A stretch of DNA of 39,681 nt from Priapulus caudatus (GCF_000485595.1 NW_014577229.1:455767-495447), one strand, 5' to 3'; shown: positions 1-13,451, counted from the stretch's first letter. A program made the numbers and translations. The notes: a model not told the origin generated them from the sequence alone.

Positions 1-1640
1 CGACGAAGCCTGAACGGAGCTATGGCAAACATTTTTCCAGATGGTGCCGACTAGGTTTCATTTCCAGCTAATCTAGGACCTCAATTTTGGAGTATCGCGC
101 GTTGTTAGGTATGGCGGCAAGCGCGCCCACATCAAAAATTCTAGGCAGTGTCCTCAATTCCTGATAACTTGGGACCATGCCGAAACATTTTCGCAATAGC
201 GTTTCATGGGGGTCTTCTCCAGTAAATCTAGCTCAATTTTGGGTGGCTTTGTGGCTGCTTGTCAAATTTGACCGACTGACCACAACCTCACTCAAATTGA
301 AAACTAGGTATGACACTGCAATTGAAAACTGACCACACCCACACGGCTGCCCGGCAGACTTACATTACTTACATGGGTATGATATCCCGAATCACTTTGC
401 TATTATGCCACCAGAAATTGGTTTCTCTTCCAAGCTAGGCTGAGTGTGGCTCGAGGGGGCGGCCCCACCTGGGTCCTGCTCTGTATTATAGAGGGAGAAC
501 GGTATTTTGCGGGACCGCGGGATCTGGCCATTTTACATTACCTGGGAACTGGAAAATGTCAGTACATAAATTTTCGTGATTCGAACAGAAGTCCATCGGG
601 ATGCGGGGACAAACCCTCTAAATTCGTTCTGGGAGTCTGGGAAAACTCTGTTATTCAATTGCGTCGCGGATTTCAATTTCTACGCTAATATTTTTAAATT
701 CTTTTTAATTAATTAATTTTTAGCAGAAAGATTTATGTTTATAGACCCAGATAAATAATAGTATGTAAAGTATTAGTATTTAGGCTTATGTATAGTGCTT
801 TGAAAACCTAAATACTGAGTTCCTGAAACTATGGTCTACATAATTTCCTGGAACTGGGAATTGGGATATTTCATTTACTGGGGAATGATATGGGGTGTTT
901 CTCTTGCTGGGCGAAGTGGAAGTGACCCCCCCCCCCGTTCCCTTCTCCTCTACTGATATATATGTACTTATAGCAGTTTCGAGATCACATGACGATGTAC
1001 TATATGACATAGCGAGCGATTACAGCGTGTAAAGCAAAGCGTTATTGACACGTAGTAATCGTAATATGTAGATAATATTACACTAATTGAAAAACTACAC
1101 AGTATATAAAGGATTTGGTTCTAACATAGCTCTTCTTGATATAGTGGAGGGAAATAAGCAACCCCTCATTCCTGATATTATAAAAATGCTTGTAGTGTGT
1201 TCGGTATTATTGGTGCTGTTGCGCATATAACTGTGTAATTACCAAAATAATTATTATCGATATCCAAATAGATGCTTCAAATATATAGAACACATGCCAA
1301 CTGAGAAGATTCGGGTTTAAACGACAATCAGTTTAAGATTGAGAAGCGTCTGATTCCTTGCGATACCATCGTGTCGGATATGCGTGCAGGCCTTGACGGA
1401 TATGATTGCAGAAATTCGCTCTGCGCACACTGTGATGCGCTAGTGTCGTCTCACTCTGGTTGAGTGATCATGCGCGCTGATTCTGATGCCCTTGAGAAGT
1501 GTTGGCTAAACACTGTGCCTGCCGCGGACTTAAAGACAGTCTAATCAGATATTATTATGCAGGGAATAACGGTATCACTTTTAACGAATAAGAAACCAAC
1601 TACACTATGAAATCTGGTGCCTTGTATCCACCTCTAGCAC
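1..1640. other. No gene recognised
   Basis: I see no conserved coding exon, RNA gene or clear element here. Short open frames (for example near 446-688) carry no recognisable domain and no convincing splice sites. UPB1 exon 1 would be expected upstream of 4278, but I could not identify it here. Confidence 0.5.
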
Positions 1641-1674
1641 CGAGCCTACCTCACCGGTGGACTGATAGCTCTTC

Positions 1675-1786
1675 TAGCTCTCTAGTACTCTATAGCCCGG
1701 CAGGTGTATACGGCCGCTGGTAATGTAAGCTGGTAATGTAAACTGCCAGCGGCAGTTAATGTAAGCGGGCTATAGTACTAGAGCTA
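1675..1786. repeat. Short foldback with AGCTCTAGTACTATAGCCCG arms
   Basis: The left arm at about 1675-1701 and the right arm at 1765-1786 are inverted copies built on TAGCTCTAGTACTATAGCCC. The loop holds two direct copies of TGGTAATGTAA and a second inverted pair (CCGCTGG / CCAGCGG). The arm motif recurs at 25090-25112, so this is a dispersed family. No open frame is present, and a non-autonomous foldback element is the likely explanation. Confidence 0.6.
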
Positions 1787-1799
1787 CCGTGGGCTGTAG

Positions 1800-3140
1800 C
1801 TTAGCTCACTGAACAGTGTCAGTTGATCTACCATCACTGCATCAGCACCTCTGCTGCGTAGACAATAAATTGTGCCCTAAACATTTTTGATATTCTGATG
1901 TTATTTTAGGGCCCAATGGGCAATAGCCATTCCATAGACAAAACCTGTGAATTCTGTCGTGCAAAATGCACGACAACTTTTCACTATTTACGGCCTGTTA
2001 CATAGAAAATCAAAGAAATACCTAAAGCTGTCGGCTTTATTACATCTTACCCTACATTACGAAACACTTGCTATGCAGTATTCTCATCTTTACGTTCAAC
2101 GCTGCCATGGTTAACAATGCACTACCCTGTGCTGAGATTTTCGCGTTTCCCCGCTTAGTCACTGATTACACAAAATGTTTGGTCAGGTTTAACTAGCTAT
2201 AATTATTTATAATTAGTGGCTAGTATAATATCGATATAAACTTACTCTCAGAACTCAAACAACACCCGTAACTCAATCACCCATGATCAATAAATCAACC
2301 CAACCTCTCAGACATCAAAACAACTTCACAACAACCGGGTCAAACGCCCTTTGCGAGGTGAACCAAAAACATTACCTCAGTCCCAAAAACTCCCAAAATA
2401 ACGTTCCAAACAACAGTAAAGTATTGTATGAATTATGCCATCTACTACTGGGTTTATAGAGTGCACGTTGTTGAATTTCTAAGCGTACAGCCCCTGACAT
2501 CTATAGGAAACATTAGTAAACGTTCCAAAAAATCATGTTATTTTTTTTCCACGACGTATACTCGTTTCGCGGGCGTTCGTTTGCAGGTTCGAACGAGTAT
2601 ACTCGTGTTTCGCGTTGAACGTGTTAATCACGTTTATTTGATTAAAACATCACGACATAAAAATCACGCAAAATTCGCTACACACAAAACTGCCAATCTT
2701 GATTGAACCGCACCGGACAGCGTCACACGATGCATTTCAATGGCCGGTGGAGAATGTCGTTGTGCGGTTCAATGTAAGATTGGCAGTTTTGTGTGTAGCA
2801 AATTTGCGTGATTTTATGTCGTTGACGTTTTAATAAAATAACGTGATAAAGAGGAGGAATACTGCAAGACAAGTGTTTGTAATGTAGATAAGAATGTTAA
2901 TAAAGCCGACGGCTTAAGGTATTTCTTTGATTTCTATGTAACACGGCCGTAAATAGTGAAAAGTGCTTGTTGTGCATTTTCACGACAGAATTCACAGGTC
3001 TTTGTCTACTGGAAGGCTATTGGGCCCTAAATATAATCAGAATATAAAAAGTGTAGGCAGAATTTATGGGTCTCTGCTGGTGCTGTGCTGCTATGGCGCA
3101 GGCTGTCTGGTGTTGATTCACTGAGCAGATGCCAAAATGG
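1800..3140. repeat. Nested inverted repeats (large foldback block)
   Basis: Two sets of inverted arms lie inside one another. The outer arms are about 1890-2045 and 2897-3046, recognisable by AAAGCCGACGGC-type, GAATTCTGTCGTG and GGGCCCAAT words. Weaker similarity extends outward to about 1800 and 3140. The inner arms are about 2637-2712 and 2761-2836, sharing ACTGCCAATCTT and CACACAAAACTGCC. A further small hairpin (GTATACTCGT / ACGAGTATAC) lies at about 2556-2603. No transposase-like frame is visible. The block is probably one element inserted into, or assembled from, others. Confidence 0.65.
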
Positions 3141-3177
3141 ATGACTGTTGCACTCATATTCGAGATAAGGTCGGTTC

Positions 3178-3338
3178 AAGGATAGAGAACATGGGTCCCA
3201 ATAAACCAATGTCATTTACGATCAATTAAATATAATATTATATTCAATATAATAGGTTAGGGTATGGTTAGATTATTGTTAGATTAGAGTTAGCGGTTAG
3301 GCACATTGGTTTTATTGGGACCCATGTTCTCTATCCTT
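3178..3338. repeat. Palindromic MITE with about 35-bp arms
   Basis: The sequence AAGGATAGAGAACATGGGTC starts the left arm at 3178, and its reverse complement ends the right arm at 3338. Arm identity is near perfect over about 35 bases. The loop contains degenerate TTAGGG-like words (GGTTAGGGTATGGTTAG). No clear target-site duplication is visible. Confidence 0.75.
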
Positions 3339-3347
3339 GGGCCATAA

Positions 3348-4240
3348 GGTCTATGTGCTCCTGACCTCTGTTTGACCTGGCTCGTTTACTATTTCGACTA
3401 ATAATATATATATAATCAAGAGATATAAAGAAGGAGAGCGTACAACGGTAAAATGCTGAAACCATGTTGCAGTATTAGTCAAATTAATAAACTTTCCCCA
3501 TTTTTTTAGGGTATTATTGATCAGCTGTCTTACCTTGTTCATATAAAACAAACCGCATGTCCCTACGATGCCCCTACGGGCCTACGCTGAGATATTATGT
3601 GCGGTGAAAATCTGGTATTTTCGCCGAACACCGACTGGACATTAGTCAGTTACTGTGACCGACTCTCGAAGTGTTATAACTTCGGGAAACCTCGCGTGTT
3701 TCTGTCAATGATTGACAAATGGAATGAATGACGTCGGTTATTGATTGCCATAGTGATGACCCCCACCTGTGCCCACCTCACGCCCACTTCATGCTGGATG
3801 TATAGTAAACTCTGGTAGTATGACATGAGATGGTGGCGCTACACAGCTGCGACCGGAAGCAACACACTGGCCACAGTGTGGGCCGTACACTCCGCCCACA
3901 CGAGAGAGGGTTGCAGTGCCTAGTCATCTGATTCGGATTTCGGCGAAAAAACCAGATTTTCACCGCTCATTATCTCAGCGTAGGAGCATCGTAGGGACAA
4001 GCGGTTTGTTTTATATGAACAAGGTAGGACAGCTGATCAATAATACTGCAAAGAATCGTCAAAATAACACGGGGAAAGTTTATTAATTCGACTAATACTG
4101 CAACATGGTTTCACCATTTTACCGTTGTACGTTCTCCTTCTTTATATGCTCTTGATATAATATATATAAGGTTAGGGTTAGGGTTAGTCAGAAATAGCTT
4201 AACGAGCCAGGTCAAACAGAGGTCGGGGGGGACATAGACC
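3348..4240. repeat. Foldback element with about 290-bp inverted arms, GGTCTATG ends
   Basis: The left arm (about 3348-3628) and right arm (about 3938-4240) are inverted copies of each other, both ending in GGTCTATG/CATAGACC. Shared words include CCTCTGTTTGACCTGGCTCG, CATATAAAACAAACCGC and GCTGAGATA. The unique centre (3629-3937) has no recognisable gene. The right arm carries an extra short TTAGGG run (4170-4188) that the left arm lacks. The element ends 37 bases before the UPB1 exon at 4278, so it sits very close to that splice acceptor. Confidence 0.8.
4170..4188 (+). repeat. Short interstitial telomeric repeat (TTAGGG)
   Basis: AGGTTAGGGTTAGGGTTAG lies within the right arm of the 3348-4240 foldback. 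The corresponding place in the left arm lacks it. Confidence 0.8.
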
Positions 4241-4277
4241 CTACAAGCAATATTTACAAACGGGTTTATTCTGGTAG

Positions 4278-7200
4278 GTCATTAAGCCTGCCTGAAGATG
4301 CTACGTCATTGGCTTCTGAGAGAGACTTGGAGGTTCAGGGTTATGGGATTGATGCTCACCAGGAAGAGCTGCGAGCCGCTAGAGTCGTCAGAGTTGGTGC
4401 GATTCAGGTACGAGTGTTAGCATAGAGTTCGGCAACATGCCGTACGTACTTCTTTTATGGAAAATTAATCATGTTTCTGATTCAGGAGTTCTTCTTCCGT
4501 CATCGTTCTGGCCGCGTTCGCCATGTTGAAGATTCTGTCACAAGTTGTGTAACATCTCCAGTATGTAGTCAAGCCTGCTTCCTATAGTCCTTCCGAGTCT
4601 GCTTTCTATAGATTGGCTGGTTTTGTTATCAATTAATTTTGCTAGTGGCTGATATAGTATTGTATTGTTTTTACGTACAATCCGAAAGATGATAATTATA
4701 GATTAATAATAAGTTACGATATAAAATGTATCCTGGTTGGTCAAGTTACTGCAAATATAAGATTTTGTATTAAGGCTGGTCTAATAGAGACCAGCCTACC
4801 TAACTATGGACACATATCTAATCTCAGTATGTGCCTCTGTTTCTGATTACATTTTAGAACAAGATAGTGTTGCCAACATCTGCATCAGTAGACGAGCAGA
4901 GAACTGCATTGCACAAGAGAATTGGACAAATGGTGGAGATTGCTGCCATGTGTGGAGTTAATGTTCTATGCTTACAAGAAGCATGGCGTAAGTTTTCGCA
5001 ACAAATCGCAAATGAAGCACACACCGCCATATTTTTGATATCTCATGCGGTGTCACCGTGAACAGGTTCTGTGAGTGGTTAAAATGAGGCATTATTGATG
5101 CATTGATTAGTGAATGTGCATTCAATACTACAATACTATATATTTAATAATTTATATACAAACTATACAGCAGGCCTCGAATTAAGCGACGAGAGGGGCA
5201 AGGCAATTTTTTGGGGGCATGTGAGAAATTGCCTTGAATTTTCTCTAAAATGGATGGGCACCGAGGCAATTTTAAAAGGCATCAAGGCAACTCTCACAAT
5301 TTGAGAAGGGCACCAAGGCCATTGTTATGAAAAACTTTGTGTCATCGTATGAATTCTACTAAAATTTCTCTAAATTTACTGCACTTAGCAAGCTACACAC
5401 CGTACAGATCACTGGCCATTCTTGCGCGAGCGTCGTTTGAACTCGTTTCCCGCGCTTTAAATCGCTAGCGGGCCGAGTCCGGGCGTGCAGCATTTAAATA
5501 TTCGTGTTCTACCACGGGCATACACAGGTGCACGATTTATCGATCGTCTACTGGCAGCGGTTGGCAGCAATACCACGTTATTGTTTTTACCGAAGGGTAG
5601 ACTGGTATCCGGCCTCACGCTCTGCTAGACAATGTACACGCTCTGTGATAAACAGTGCGGCCGTGAACGAGTCTAGCCAGAGGCACCGACGGCAATTACA
5701 GAAAAGGACAAGGCAGGTCACTGCCGTCGGTCGGGTTGGATTTTCAGGGGCAGTACGGCGATTGATAGGGGCACCGCCGTCAATTGCCGTCGGTGCCGTC
5801 GGTTAATTCGAGCCCTGCTATACAGTATATGTACAGTTTCTTATTTTATATGGATACCCTTGGCCTGAATTTTAGCAATGCCTTTCGCATTTTGCACAAG
5901 AGAGAAACATCCCTGGTGTGAGTTCGCTGAAGATGCACTAATAGGACCAACAACCAAGCTTTGTCAGGAAGTAAGCCATTCATATTTGTGTATCCTTCTC
6001 ATTATATATATATATATATATATAATATACCTTAATTCTGAATATACACATGGCTTCCATTTTTGTTTGAGGTAAAGATACATTTCTTATGAATGAAACC
6101 AAGCATCTGCTATAGTGGCATGCCTAGTGAATTTAGACAGTGTGCAATCTGATGTGAGATTACTTACATGATACTACTGACATAATTTTAGTGGGCCAAG
6201 AAGTACAACATGGTCATCATTTCACCGATTCTTGAGCGAGACGAAGTGCATGGGGACACAATGTGGAACACAGCTGGTAGTATTACATGTGTCATCATAG
6301 TCATAGCATTGTCACAGAATATACACTAACATTCTGATAAACAATGACTCTTACAGACAGAAATACTTCTGATCTTCAGTAACGTGTTTTTTTAAAACTT
6401 TTAGACAGTCTAGTTTTTACGTGTTTTTGATTTTCTTACACATTGGAGAGATATTTAGGTATGTTCAACAGGCTGTGAAGTTATTGTAATGATTCCTTTT
6501 CTGTTGTTCTTCAGTTATAATTTCAAACTCCGGTCAAGTAATGGGAAAATCCAGGAAGAACCATATTCCCAGAGTCGGGGACTTTAACGAGGTAATTAGC
6601 CGTTGTAACTTTAACGACGTAAATAGCCATTATAACGTAGACAATGCAGATGACATTCATGATATTCTGTTTTTCTGCATCAGTTCAGCAAAACATGATG
6701 AATAGTGCAGGCAATAAGGATTAAAGCATCATGTTAGAAAATTGATGCGTGAAAGGTAGAATACGAATTATTTTTAAATGTGACGGATAAAGTCTGTTAA
6801 TAATAAAAAAAAGGTTGCCCAATTTTTTCAAGCATGTTTGTAATTGCGTTTTTAATTTACGTATTACAGTCGACTTATTACATGGAAGGAGACACTGGTC
6901 ACAAAGTTTTCGAAACCCAGTTTGGTAAGTGCGTACGTAGCGTCGACAATGATGAATAAAACTTCTGTGGCATCATTATCGCTCGTAGAACGATTTTGCG
7001 ACTCAAAGAAAAGTTATTGAAATTTATAGCGTGCGTTTCATAACCAAATAGCTATCTTGTAACTAGAAGTGTGTTTCACAGGTCGCATTGCAGTCAACAT
7101 CTGCTATGGCCGCCATCACCCACAAAACTGGATGATGTATGGTGTCAATGGAGCTGAACTAGTGTTCAACCCATCTGCTACAGTGGGTACACTCAGGTAG

Positions 7201-9374
7201 GATCTCCATACAATGAGTTGTCGCTGGCACATACTATTAAATTGTTAATGCATACCATAAAGCATTTTCACTTATATATTATGTGAACGTATGTTTGTAA
7301 TGTGTGACTAGTAGTGTATTTATTAAGTTATTTTGCTGATAGATGGTGCCACGTGAATCTAATGGTTAACACTGCTGTTTCACTGCTTTTCAACTACAAT
7401 CTGGTTTTTTTAGCGAGCCAATGTGGGGAATTGAGGCTAGAAACGCTGCCATCGCCAACAGCTACTTTACCTGTGCCATAAACCGAGTGGGAACAGAACA
7501 TTTTCCTAATGAATTTTCATCTGGGGATGGGAAACCTGCTCACAAAGACTTTGGACATTTCTATGGTAACTCAGCATTACACCCGACAATTCAATGCTAC
7601 ATCACCTACGACCAAAGACACATATATCTTTTCTCTGTGTGTACACACATGGATAAAACACATAACCTCTCTCACACACGCTCTAACAACACACGCGATG
7701 CATGCACATATAAAAACGGTGCTAGGACAAATACCCCCGGACAATTACCCCTCATGCCATGGCGGAGGAGGAGGAGGGGGAGAACGTGGGTAGAAGGTGG
7801 TGGAGAAGGAGGGGGAGGATGGGAGAAGGTGGAGGAGGGCACCTCTACCTCCTCCTCCTCCATCACATTCTCCCTTCCTCCTCTTCCTCCTCCATCAACC
7901 ACCACCTGCACCTCCTCTACCTCCTCTCCCCCTCCTACTCCTCCACCTCCTCTCCCCCTCCTACTCCTCCACCTCCTCTCCCCCTCCTACTCCTCCACCT
8001 CCTATCCCCCTCCTACTCCTCCTCCACTACCTTCTCCATTGTTCTCTAACTCCTCCTCTAAATGTCCGGGGGGTGATTGTCCGGGGGGTAAAAGTCCGAG
8101 GGTAATTGTCCGGGGGTGATTGTTCGGGGGATATTTGTCCTGATACCATAAAAACGTGCCGTCACATGCTTGCAGCAAGCTCATCAAGATTCAATATGAT
8201 TACAATCTCATATTAGTTTTACATGTGTATATAATCAGTGGTGGAAATATCAGCCCGTCCCCCAGTCCGAAACTTGGAACTGTTGAGCACAGGACTGGCC
8301 TATTTTTATGGTGTTTACTATACAATATAGAGCAGAAATCAAAATTTATGAAATCAGGACTGGCTGGGTTTTCAGGTATATTTCCAAGACTGACATAATT
8401 TAACAAAGTCTTCCCTCTCTCTCTCCGTCTCGCAGGTTCCACTTACGTAGCAGCACCTGATGCCAGTCGCACGCCGGTAAGTTTCATCTCAAATCGAATA
8501 TTCAGAATAAGCTCGCATTCGTATTCAACCTAAAACTGATTTCGTAAATGGAAACACGACAGCGACTCTACGACTACACCCCGATTTCATCAGGAATGTC
8601 ATCATGTAGATTATTTGATTATAATAAATAGATAACTATGGTAGTAAGAGCGGATAATAATAATTATGCTAGTAGAGTAGTAAGATTGTGGTGGTGGTTG
8701 TATTATGGAGTAGAGTGCTGTTCTATTGTCGTTGCGCTCACCAATTGCGCCTTCGTTGCTCTCTCGCAGGGTCTGTCCCGCACCCGTGACGGACTTCTGG
8801 TCACGGAACTAGATCTGAACCTGTGCAGACAGATGAAGGATGGCTGGGGTTTCAGGGTGAGTGGCCACCGTGGCATCCCCACACAGTCGTGCCCGGGTTA
8901 ATACGCGCTTACCCTCACGTGTGGGACGTAGGACTGACGTGGTCGGTGGTTTAACACGAAAAATCTGTGTGAAGTGAAGTAAATCTGTGTCTCGAGCGAA
9001 ACGACAGCTATTACAACGGCTGCATTTAGGCAGAGATGTCGTGGTGAAATGTTTTGAGTTACGCATAGGGTTATTAAGGGTACATTGTGAATGTGAAAAT
9101 ATGTGATTAATTGGCAACCTGTGTGTTTATAAATTTTATTAATTAAAAATGGTCTATTTCATATACATAACTTGGCTAAACCTTGCATCTAAACTATGCA
9201 CATCTTATAATATCCCTATATATATTTACTGGAAAAATTGTATTCTTGGAAAGATGTACATGACATGCCGTTCTTCTGTTTCCATTGTAGATGACCCAGA
9301 GACTGAATCTTTATGCAGAGTCGCTGACTGAGGCCATTAAGCCAGACTACAAGCCACCAATTGTCAAGGAGTGA
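4278..9374 (+). CDS. UPB1: Beta-ureidopropionase (N-carbamoyl-beta-alanine amidohydrolase), exons 2-12
   Basis: The enzyme hydrolyses N-carbamoyl-beta-alanine to beta-alanine, CO2 and ammonia, the last step of cytosolic pyrimidine breakdown. Exons are 4278-4407, 4858-4987, 5876-5970, 6192-6276, 6515-6591, 6870-6924, 7082-7196, 7414-7565, 8436-8476, 8770-8856 and 9291-9374 (stop). All have AG/GT borders and compatible phases. They encode 349 residues, the length I expect for human residues 36-384, with no indel. The nitrilase-superfamily triad is present: Glu in LQEAW (4978-4980), Lys in RKNHIPR (6556-6558) and Cys in NICYGRHHP (7102-7104). The family motifs GDFNESTYYMEG and [12 protein letters not shown] are intact and the C-terminus is PPIVKE. 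The first coding exon, about 35 residues, was not found. The 4278 acceptor gives the same phase as human intron 1. The identification rests on remembered family sequence. Confidence 0.95.
5171..5817. mobile_element. hAT-type non-autonomous DNA transposon in a UPB1 intron
   Basis: The ends are inverted repeats CAGGCCTCGAATTAA (left) and the reverse complement of TTAATTCGAGCCCTG (right), with one mismatch. The 647-bp element is flanked on both sides by the identical 8-bp CTATACAG (5163-5170 and 5818-5825), the duplication size typical of hAT transposons. The left part has repeated AAGGCAA words and the right part repeated GCCGTCGG words. There is no transposase frame. It lies between the exons ending at 4987 and starting at 5876. 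Confidence 0.88.
6001..6025. repeat. (AT)n microsatellite
   Basis: A simple TA dinucleotide run in the UPB1 intron after the 5876-5970 exon. Confidence 0.85.
7725..8140. repeat. Foldback element with C/G-run ends and GGAGG/CCTCC core
   Basis: The left end reads GGACAAATACCCCCGGACAA and the right end is an inverted, slightly diverged copy ending ATATTTGTCC. The right end (about 8063-8140) is a series of GTCCGGGGG(G)TRATT words. The interior is a purine-rich GGAGG tract (about 7760-7840) followed by a CCTCC tract (about 7841-8040), so the whole can fold on itself. It interrupts the UPB1 intron between 7565 and 8436. The open frames across it are low-complexity artefacts. Confidence 0.75.
7920..8020. 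repeat. 26-bp minisatellite (CT-rich)
   Basis: About 3.5 tandem copies of a 26-bp unit containing CCCCCTCCTACTCCTCCACC, inside the 7725-8140 foldback. Confidence 0.8.
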
Positions 9375-10368
9375 TAAGCTGTCTGACTGTCAACTTGTCT
9401 GACAAGGAGTAACGTCTGCACAATTATGACTTCGTAATTGTCTATCCAGAGTAGACATCATTATTTGGAGATTATGGATTTATGACCAATCATAATAGAC
9501 AGATAAACAATAATCGTTATTTCGTATAATAACTTGTAATAGATGTATAGAACTTGATTTTGCGTCACACTCTGTTGGTAGATTTACACAAAATGTGTGG
9601 ATCTTCATATTGTGCTGGGTTCTAATAAGTTGACTTATATGTTGAGATAAATTATCTGTATTAAACATCACTGCAAGATGTTGCTATTAGGAAAGTGATA
9701 TAAAACACGATCAAATGTGATTTCCGAGAGATTTGGAAGCATAATATGCAGTATCACTAATCATGGTACCTTGTCTACTTTTTAAACTGACAGGAAGAAG
9801 TGAAGGCACCGTCCGTTTTTGTGATAGATAATAATGCCGGGTAGTCTTTACAATTGCCCGAGTGCTTCCATGATTTCGCGTGAACCTTATTTTTAATACA
9901 TTCAGCACCGTAGGAAGATAACTGTAATATGTACGACAGACATATATTCTGGGTCAGGAGCAGTTTTAAGTTGTACCTTGCATATAGAGTAATCAATATG
10001 ATTTTAGAAGGTTATAATGCTGTTATCATTAGCAACATATCAACAACCAGTTTGGCCTGTTGTAAAGTGAAAATATGCCATTTGCTTTTTACCTTAATAT
10101 TGCTCTTGGACACACAGACTTACAGTTAACTATGAACTGCCTTAGAAGCCAGCTGCATTACATGCTTGGTCCTTTACTTCCCACAGATCTGGAGGCACCT
10201 ATGGTAGTCGCTCAATGGTATTAATGTTGTTATGTAGTATATTAAAAAAGTTTATATAGATAATAATGGTATTATAATTTGTGAAGAGCGTAACCTAGTA
10301 GTCAAGCTATATTAAGGGGAGTTGTTGAGGTGTTAATAATTTGCCACAAGTGGACACAGCAGAAATGA

Positions 10369-10374
10369 AATAAA
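10369..10374 (+). promoter_or_regulatory. AATAAA, possible distal UPB1 poly(A) signal
   Basis: A perfect AATAAA on the plus strand about 995 bases after the UPB1 stop. Whether it is used is inferred only. Confidence 0.35.
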
Positions 10375-10394
10375 ATCGTGATTCCGTCAGATGA

Positions 10395-10400
10395 TTTATT
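10395..10400 (-). promoter_or_regulatory. AATAAA, likely GUCD1 poly(A) signal
   Basis: A perfect AATAAA on the minus strand about 184 bases downstream of the GUCD1 stop, a normal 3' UTR distance. Confidence 0.55.
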
Positions 10401-10583
10401 TCCATCTACTTGAAAACCTAATTACTGCCGTTGCCTATTATAGACACATAAACAACATTAAAATGATTATTGCAATACGTTAATTAATATATTGATCATT
10501 AAACAATGATTACTATGGACAATGACCATATAAATACTATAAACAGAAATAATTTCAATTCATGAACCTGCCGTTCCCTCCTG

Positions 10584-12761
<2,178 letters not shown>

Positions 12762-13273
12762 GGTCAGTATATTACTATTAACAGATCAAGTGGTTTTTTC
12801 TTTCAGCTTTTAATCTTCAGGGCAGCTTCGTTTTGGAATAGAACTGTCTGCATTTAGGTTTTTGCAGCATGACTAAGCATCTAATCTCTGCTGAACTTGA
12901 TGACCTCAGACCATTGATGTTGTGATGCACCGTGCAAGTCATTCAAGTTACCGATCTCACGCAGTCCCGTTTCTGAAATATATAAACCCAGGCTTAAAGT
13001 ACAATTCAAAGGCACGTGATGGCACGACATGCCATGGTACAAATTACAAATATGTCTACAGTAGTCAGTACCTATGGTTGCAGTGAAATGTCTTAATAAC
13101 TGTAATTTAGCCTACAGTACAGACAACGGCACATTGGCGGAGTGAAGGAATAACCCGTTATACCGTGAGACACTTACATAGTGTGACATTAACGTACTAA
13201 GTGACTGCCATACCGGGAAAACACTACAGCTCTGCGGAGCTCAGTTCAAGGATTCAAGGATATTTATAAGGCC
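12762..13273. other. Upstream region of GUCD1, no gene recognised
   Basis: This should contain the GUCD1 5' UTR and promoter, but no TATA box or further exon is convincing. I looked for SNRPD3, the head-to-head neighbour in human, and saw no trace here or up to the gap at 14381. Confidence 0.45.
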
Positions 13274-13326
13274 GTGGCTATTCTTATGACCAGTCGTAAC
13301 AAATATTTATGGACTATTCTTACGAC
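13274..13326 (-). repeat. Dispersed short repeat, copy 1 (GTCGTAAGAATAG)
   Basis: An inverted copy of the segment at 25943-25995. Both contain GTCGTAAGAATAG twice around an ATTTATGGACT-type spacer. One copy lies either side of the GC-rich domain. Confidence 0.7.
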
Positions 13327-13395
13327 ATGCAACGCATGATACTACGCATATCAACTTCCGCATCAGACTTTCCGTTTATCAAGGAATGATGCAAA

Positions 13396-13451
13396 AACCC
13401 TAACCCTAACTCTAATCCTAACCCTAATACCAACCCTAACCCTAACCCTAA
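13396..13451 (-). repeat. Interstitial telomeric repeat (CCCTAA)n, degenerate
   Basis: About nine CCCTAA units with some variants (CTCTAA, TCCTAA). C-rich strand on top. Confidence 0.85.

Larger units (their letters stand above)
9375..10583. other. Convergent intergenic region: UPB1 and GUCD1 3' UTRs
   Basis: No coding exon is seen. This stretch lies between two converging stop codons and should hold both 3' UTRs. An ATTAAA at 9659-9664 is a possible early UPB1 polyadenylation signal. Canonical signals for each strand sit near 10370-10400. Confidence 0.6.

Noticed and set aside
1290-1470. Possible UPB1 exon 1 (KIEKRLIP-like stretch)
   Set aside because: No start codon in suitable context, no phase-2 donor at the right place, and similarity limited to a few residues.
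7600-8190. Open frames rich in Pro, Ser, Arg and Gly
   Set aside because: They read through the GGAGG/CCTCC foldback and past a clear splice donor at 7566.
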